Origin: Gonatopus flavifemur
Lineage: Eukaryota; Arthropoda; Insecta; Hymenoptera; Dryinidae
Direction of reading: 5' to 3'
NCBI GenBank assembly: GCA_018340375.1
Contig: JAFFJZ010000003.1
Location: 22,258,001-22,322,000, forward strand
Length of the DNA stretch: 64,000 nucleotides
Part shown: one piece after another, positions 59,585 through 64,000 of the stretch
Numbering within the stretch: position 1 is the stretch's first letter
How the letters are laid out: the number at the start of each line of letters is the position of its first letter
Position numbers and translations under genes: made by a program
Notes under the pieces: model-generated
What the model was told of the DNA's origin: nothing
What the model saw: only the letters and a program-made list of their open reading frames with translations
Database searches by the model: none

Positions 59585-59982
59585 TACAGTGCGAATTATT
59601 TTTCTATTACGTGAGTGGAAGTTACTTCCATTGCATGTAATTGAATGGAAATCAGTATGGATCATACTGATGATTAGAATCTCGTTCGGTTTCGTTTCAA
59701 AATAGTACAATATACATTTACAATACATTGTCCCGGTTCTTCATTTTGCAACTGATCTCCCTATTGAAAAGAAATTTTGGAAAATGATTATTTTTGAATA
59801 ATTCACAAATGAGAAAGAAATCTCGAAATGCCAGCGAGATGAAGCTCTAGTAAAATATAATAAAAATTAAAACCCCCTGGGTAATTCTGTTTCATACTAC
59901 TGGAATTTTGAGGATTCACTTATTGCTATCAGAGTTTATATCGAACACGGTCTGACTTATTTAGGTATTAGGTCAGTAGAGT

Positions 59983-60090
59983 TAGGTATAACCATGCAGG
60001 ATAGTGCGGATCTAGGTGAAACCATACTGGGTAATACTAACCTAGGTGAAACCATGCTGAGTAGGACCTACCTATAGGGGATCTAGGTAG
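59983..60090. repeat. 30-bp tandem repeat, about 3.5 units
   Basis: TAGGTRWAACCATRC begins units at 59983, 60013 and 60043, with a degraded one at 60073. The spacing is exactly 30 bases. Confidence 0.8.
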
Positions 60091-60099
60091 GACAATGTT

Positions 60100-61380
60100 G
60101 GTTCCTTACTATCCATCCTTGATACACAATATATTATTTTGGTTGGATGTCGAGGCTCGGTAACGCTTCGTCAAAGCTTAGAGAATGACTAGAGTAATTT
60201 CTAGAGTAATTTCATTAGATCCACGTCAGCAGTTACTTAATACCACCTTGTTAGTTTTTCTCAACCAGTTTTCTCTTTCTAGCACCTAATTCGATCACGA
60301 GGACGAACTTGTGACATCTCTACCAGAGAACTTGTCTCGAGATATTTCAAAATCTGAATCATTATGTAGATGGTTTATAATGAATATTATGAAAATACCT
60401 TGCAGCCCTCCACCCGACAACGCCAATGCACACAGCACAATTATGTCTCAAATGAATTTCCGTTACGCCAGTTCCGAAATAATTAAAAATGAATCCTTGC
60501 GGATTTTTCCACTATTCTCTGTGAATATCTAAGATCTATACAAAAGTCTCATTGTGACTTGTAAAGAATCATCTGATGAATTCATGAAGGATTCTTCATG
60601 GTACATCGGGACCAGCGTGCTATGTGGGAGATCATTGAATTATCCAGTCCAGCACCTCAAAATCTTTTTTCTCATTCAATTTGTCAAACCCATGTCAGAA
60701 ATATACAATCACATGTATTTGAAAGCGTTACTGCACCACTCAGGTTACCGAATTTAATACAACTTCCAGTCGAGGAAGTATTTTCTTGCATCAATTGAAA
60801 TGTTTTTCTGAGGATGAAAGACGACACGAATGATCGATATCTTCGAAATAAATACTCATGATTGGAAGTTTCGAGTAAAAAAGAAATAAAATTCGAGCAA
60901 AAGATGTTACAAGGAATTACGATGCACATTCGATGAAGATTACAAAACAAGGTACAAATGTATACGCTCTTGTTTACCGGAGTTGAAATCCGAATGTTTG
61001 CCCATATGGTAATTATGGTAATCGAAGTAGAAAGAAAGAAAAAGGGGCAACGACATCTGTGACCTGTCGAGATCGTACATGGAAATTTAATATCACGTTC
61101 CTCACATTGGATGAATAACATTATGACATGAAATTGGTGATAAGAACTTCTTCATACATAGATAGATTCACCGCAATTATAACATTTGGCTAACAATTTT
61201 GTTGGAAGATTATCTCATACTCCATTGATCTTCCATTTTCAAATAATAAAATACACGTTGTCATGGATTTCGAATGTTTTGATGTATTTATTGTGTTTTT
61301 GGAAATCATATTTTTTGAAGCGATACTCTAAACGTGCTTGCATGGAATAACAATAAATTTTCCAATTTACTTGGTTTATC
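60100..61380. other. No gene recognised
   Basis: A 145-codon minus-strand frame (60684-61121) has no recognisable motif. Otherwise featureless. Confidence 0.4.
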
Positions 61381-61384
61381 TATC

Positions 61385-61632
61385 GTTCCTTGGAGTGCTC
61401 ACTGATACGGTGTATGCGGTGACGATCTTCTGAAAATTCCCGGATGGACGAAATTCCCAGATTTGCATACGGACTAGATTCCTGCCGGAGATCATCGGGT
61501 TCAGGCACCTGTTTGGGATTTCTCAGGTCTAACGTAGATCGGAACCACTTGAGATTTTGCCAGGCAAGAACACGAGTAATCGCCAATGGGAACCCGAAGA
61601 GTTTCGGGCGGATCCTGCTGGGTAACACGGAG
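61385..61632. other. GC-richer open block, unrecognised
   Basis: Richer in G and C than the flanks, and open for 82 codons on the minus strand and 76 on the plus strand over nearly the same span. The minus frame has mixed residue composition and ends HSKER before a stop. It could be an exon, but no domain is recognisable and splice sites are not convincing. An inserted repeat is an alternative. Confidence 0.25.
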
Positions 61633-61647
61633 CTTGGTTGGGAATTT

Positions 61648-61860
61648 GGGAAGTCTAAGAAAACATATTCTTGAATATTTTTAAGAATACATATTCTTGA
61701 TTACAGCTGATATGTTGCAGGCTCAAGTGGAATTCCCTTGGATCAAGAAAATACTTTCAATTCAAGGAATACATCCTTAGTTATAAGAAAACTTTCTTGT
61801 ATCAAGAGTACAAATTTTTTAAGAATTGGATTTCTTGAAACATCACAATATGTTATTGGT
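61648..61860. repeat. AAGAATAYATTCTT-word block
   Basis: Words such as AACATATTCTTGAATATT, AAGAATACATATTCTTG, TCAAGGAATACATCCTT and TTTCTTGTATCAAGAG repeat. No ends were defined. Confidence 0.45.
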
Positions 61861-62243
61861 GATAGTAATTATTTCTCTCAGTGTGGGAATAAATCACAAT
61901 TTATTGCCTTTGCACCAAAAGATTCGTATTGTTATTTTCCTGTTTCCTACAGTATCTTATATGCCTTGGAACATAATAAACATTTATTTATATATCTGTT
62001 AATGGTAAATCCATTACATGAATTGAGAAAACTTTAGTTGTGCCTGCTAAATGTCAATATATGCTCAAAAAAATGTTTTTGTTGGCATAACAAGAAGTTG
62101 AGTGGATTTCACTAAAATTTGGTTCCCCCAAGCAAATGCTGATCCCACTAAAAAAATGATTGATTACCTGAACTGAAAGGAATTTGTTAGGATCCGTTTG
62201 GTTGGAATAACAAGCTACTAAACTTGTAGTTTAGTTAGACATA

Positions 62244-63617
62244 CAGGGTGGAGAAAAAGTCTGGAAACACCCTCATAGCTTTAGAACGGGGCATGATAAT
62301 CCGATCTTATTTTTCGTTAATAAAAGAGGGGATCAAGGGCTATCATAACAGGGGGCTTCGAGTTTCCCACTCCTTCAGGGAGGATGGGGGAGGGGGATCT
62401 TGAAAGAGACGAGGGTGCTTGTGATACGTCATTCGATATCCATTTTCCAACCCGAATGCAGGGGTTTTTTGTTTTTCGGAATCAGATCATTTTTCGTTGA
62501 GTTACGGTCATTTTAATATTCTAATGCGGCAAAGTCTAGGAACACCCCCATAACTTTGGGAAGGGGCATGATAATCCGATCTTATTTTTTTGAATTGAAG
62601 GTTTTTGTATCCCAATCTTGGCGTTACCCAGAATCATCGTCGGGACGTGTCGGGAACCTGATTCCTTGTGTGTGTGGTTGGATTGATTCCTCCTTATTCG
62701 GAATCGATTATGCTCAGGCTGTTCATTTTCAAAGTCGGTGATACACCCAAGATATTCGGTACTTGTAGATAATAATCCGTTGATCGGAGATGTCACTTTC
62801 AGAGGAAGAACGAATCATTATTTTGATAATGCGTGGCTACGGAGATCGTCAACGATCTTCCAGGGAGGTACAAACCTTATTCAACGATGAATATCACGTC
62901 GGTACATCGGGAGTCTCCTCAGGTACAATCTCCAAAACAAGCCAACGTTTTTCATAAACTGAGAGTGTTAAGGATCACCCGAGATCTGGCAGGCCTCGCA
63001 CAACCACTAACCATGATATTGCGGTGGAAGTCATACAATCATATGTTGAGGAACCGCACACCTCCATCCGTAGAACTTCGCAAGTTCATGATATCAGTTC
63101 CCGCTCCATTCATCGCATTCTCAAAACTGCGGAGTTCCATTCCTTCGAAATTAAACATGCGCAAGAATTACTTGAGGATGATTTTGACCGTCGCTTGCAA
63201 TTTTGCGAAACCCTTATGGAAATGATCGATGGAAATCCTCACCTAATTGGTCACTTTACCTAAATGGTGACGCCAATAGCCACAATTCCCGATATTGGAG
63301 TGACGATAATCCTCATTGGATGAGTGCAGCGAAATCTCAATATCCACAAAAATTGAATGTTTGGGTAAGGATGATGAGGAATCAGGTTATAGGGCCATTC
63401 TTCATCAAAGGGAATCTCACAGCTGCAAAATCTTTGGATTTGCTTCGGGATTACATTATCCCTTCGATTTTGAATATTGCTGGTGATAATTTCGATACGG
63501 TGTGGTTCCAGCAAGATGCGGCACCAGCCCATTCTGGCATTCAGGTGAGACATTTTCTCGATGGGATATTTCCGAACCGATGGATTGGGAGGAGGAGAAA
63601 AATTGAGGCCCCTAATA
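62244..63617 (+). mobile_element. Mariner/Tc-like element, 3'-truncated
   Basis: TA then CAGGGTGGAGAAAAAGTCTG starts the element. AAAGTCTGGAAACACCCTCAT to GGGGCATGATAATCCGATC recurs at 62525-62590 as a direct subterminal repeat about 280 bases inward. A broken transposase gene follows (62790-63617). The element stops abruptly near 63617, where unrelated sequence and then a CAGTACTG-word element begin. The 3' inverted terminus is therefore missing. Confidence 0.7.
62790..63617 (+). pseudogene. Mariner/Tc-superfamily transposase, broken and truncated
   Basis: The reading frame opens at 62790 with MSLSEEERIIILIMRGYGD, an N-terminal helix-turn-helix region. An in-frame TAA lies at codon 56 (62955-62957). 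The same frame continues with DHPRSGRPRTTTN, PHTSIRRTSQVHDISSRSIH and EDDFDRRLQFCETLM. It then breaks near 63235-63262, where the segment that should carry the first catalytic Asp is lost. Another frame gives LYLNGDANSHNSRYWSDDN, PQKLNVW, GPFFIKGNL and VWFQQDAAPAHSG (second catalytic Asp at 63515-63517). After RWIGRRRKIE the family sequence ends, and the third catalytic residue is absent. The parent type is common in insect genomes. It cannot encode an active enzyme. Confidence 0.9.
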
Positions 63618-63647
63618 ACCCTACAGTGATCTATTTCAGAATACTTA

Positions 63648-63817
63648 ATACCGGTCAGGTACTAAGCCAGTACTGGGCCTGCACTGATTGCGAATAATGG
63701 TATTAGTACTCAATCCCCAGCACTGAAAAGCGTTATCATTCCAGACAAATGCCGGTACCCTGCCAGTCTTGGCCAGTACTGGTGCAGTACTGCGCCTATT
63801 GTAAATTTCTGGTTGGG
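63648..63817 (+). mobile_element. CAGTACTG-word element, copy 2 (5'-truncated)
   Basis: ACCGGTCAGGTACTAAGCC, GCACTGATTGCGAATAATGG and TATTAGTACTCAATCCCCAG are followed by TGGTGCAGTACTGCGCC and the terminus TAAATTTCTGGTTGGG. This is collinear with the right half of 51619-51917. It abuts the truncated mariner-like element. Confidence 0.7.
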
Positions 63818-63835
63818 ATGTTGTAAAAATTACCG

Positions 63836-64000
63836 TAACAGCACACGCATTGTGGCTGCGTGGAGTTTACATAGGATCAATAACCTTGCCATTGAAAGTG
63901 CCAGTAGTACGCCATGGAGAATCCCCGTGGAATACATTGAAGGTAGATTTGGAATGGTCGTACTGGTAAGATTAAAATGCCCACACTAACACGGTTGAAA
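63836..64000. repeat. CCACGTGG-word element, copy 5, running off the window
   Basis: Starts TAACAGCACACGCATTGTGG, the terminus of this family, and continues with ATGGAGAATCCCCGTGG to the end of the window. The full extent is unknown. Confidence 0.45.

Larger units (their letters stand above)
58923..59591. mobile_element. CACTGTTAAAAATTTC element, interrupted
   Basis: TA then CACTGTTAAAAATTTCTTG forms the left end. CTTGAATTTTCAAGTACAGTG forms the right. Words such as CATGAAATTTAAAGAACTTG and TTGAATTTTCAAG recur. The interior is interrupted by a dispersed repeat D copy (59195-59335) and a tRNA-like fragment (59372-59460). Confidence 0.5.

Noticed and set aside
60684..61121. 145-codon minus-strand open frame
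   Set aside because: Cys-rich and locally hydrophobic, but with no family resemblance and no promoter or splice signals.
1..64000. Integrated polydnavirus or other viral segment of a parasitoid wasp
   Set aside because: No viral-type genes or segment-junction motifs were recognised. The repeats are adequately explained as transposons.

Overview
The window looks like nuclear DNA of an arthropod, most likely an insect. It is strongly AT-rich, has no operon-like gene packing, and carries decayed mariner/Tc-type transposase pseudogenes, a tRNA-like (SINE-type) fragment, microsatellites and very many short inverted-repeat elements. I cannot name the species. I found no convincing host protein-coding exon, tRNA, rRNA or CRISPR array. 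The window reads as a gene desert or a large intron.

Layout. 1-7.7 kb: mostly featureless AT-rich DNA, with one TA-flanked foldback (1006-1189), a CCCAGATA-type repeat (1328-1521), a possible piggyBac-type end (about 2831) and a tight cluster of five CACGTG sites (6863-7662). 7.9-16.7 kb: several foldback elements (7912, 8494-9531 with a nested copy, 12563, 14274, 16023) and a TATA/initiator-like site at 15641. 19-26 kb: another TATA-like site, a noncoding block present twice (about 21.6 and 26.0 kb), and repeat families based on AGATCT, AGATATCTT, CCACGTGG and CAAGCTTG words. 26.9-32.2 kb: consecutive and nested foldbacks. 34.0-34.3 kb: a richer block that resembles a promoter. 37.7-38.6 kb: two opposed mariner transposase 3' ends. 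39-44 kb: decayed mosaic of CAAGCTTGG and TTGCTG/CAGCAA word arrays. 48.6-55.3 kb: nested repeats, including an AGATCT element split by a CCCATG...CATGGG insert and a double-nested pair at 54 kb. 56-61.8 kb: sparse repeats, a SINE-like fragment and short tandem repeats. 62.2-63.6 kb: a mariner-like element with a broken transposase, cut off by a CAGTACTG-word element that is itself followed by a CCACGTGG-word element at the window edge.

The most interesting pattern is a large set of short elements whose interiors are unrelated in sequence but built from imperfect self-complementary words (for example TTGCTG/CAGCAA, AGATCT, CAGTACTG). They end in a few recurring terminal motifs (CACGGAGAAAA, CACTGTAAAAA, CCCAGATAGC, CCCAGTAAACAC). 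At least ten are bounded by TA on both sides, and several are inserted into one another. This fits non-autonomous TA-targeting DNA transposons, but the word-array interiors are unusual. All calls come from reading the sequence by eye; no alignment or database search was run.
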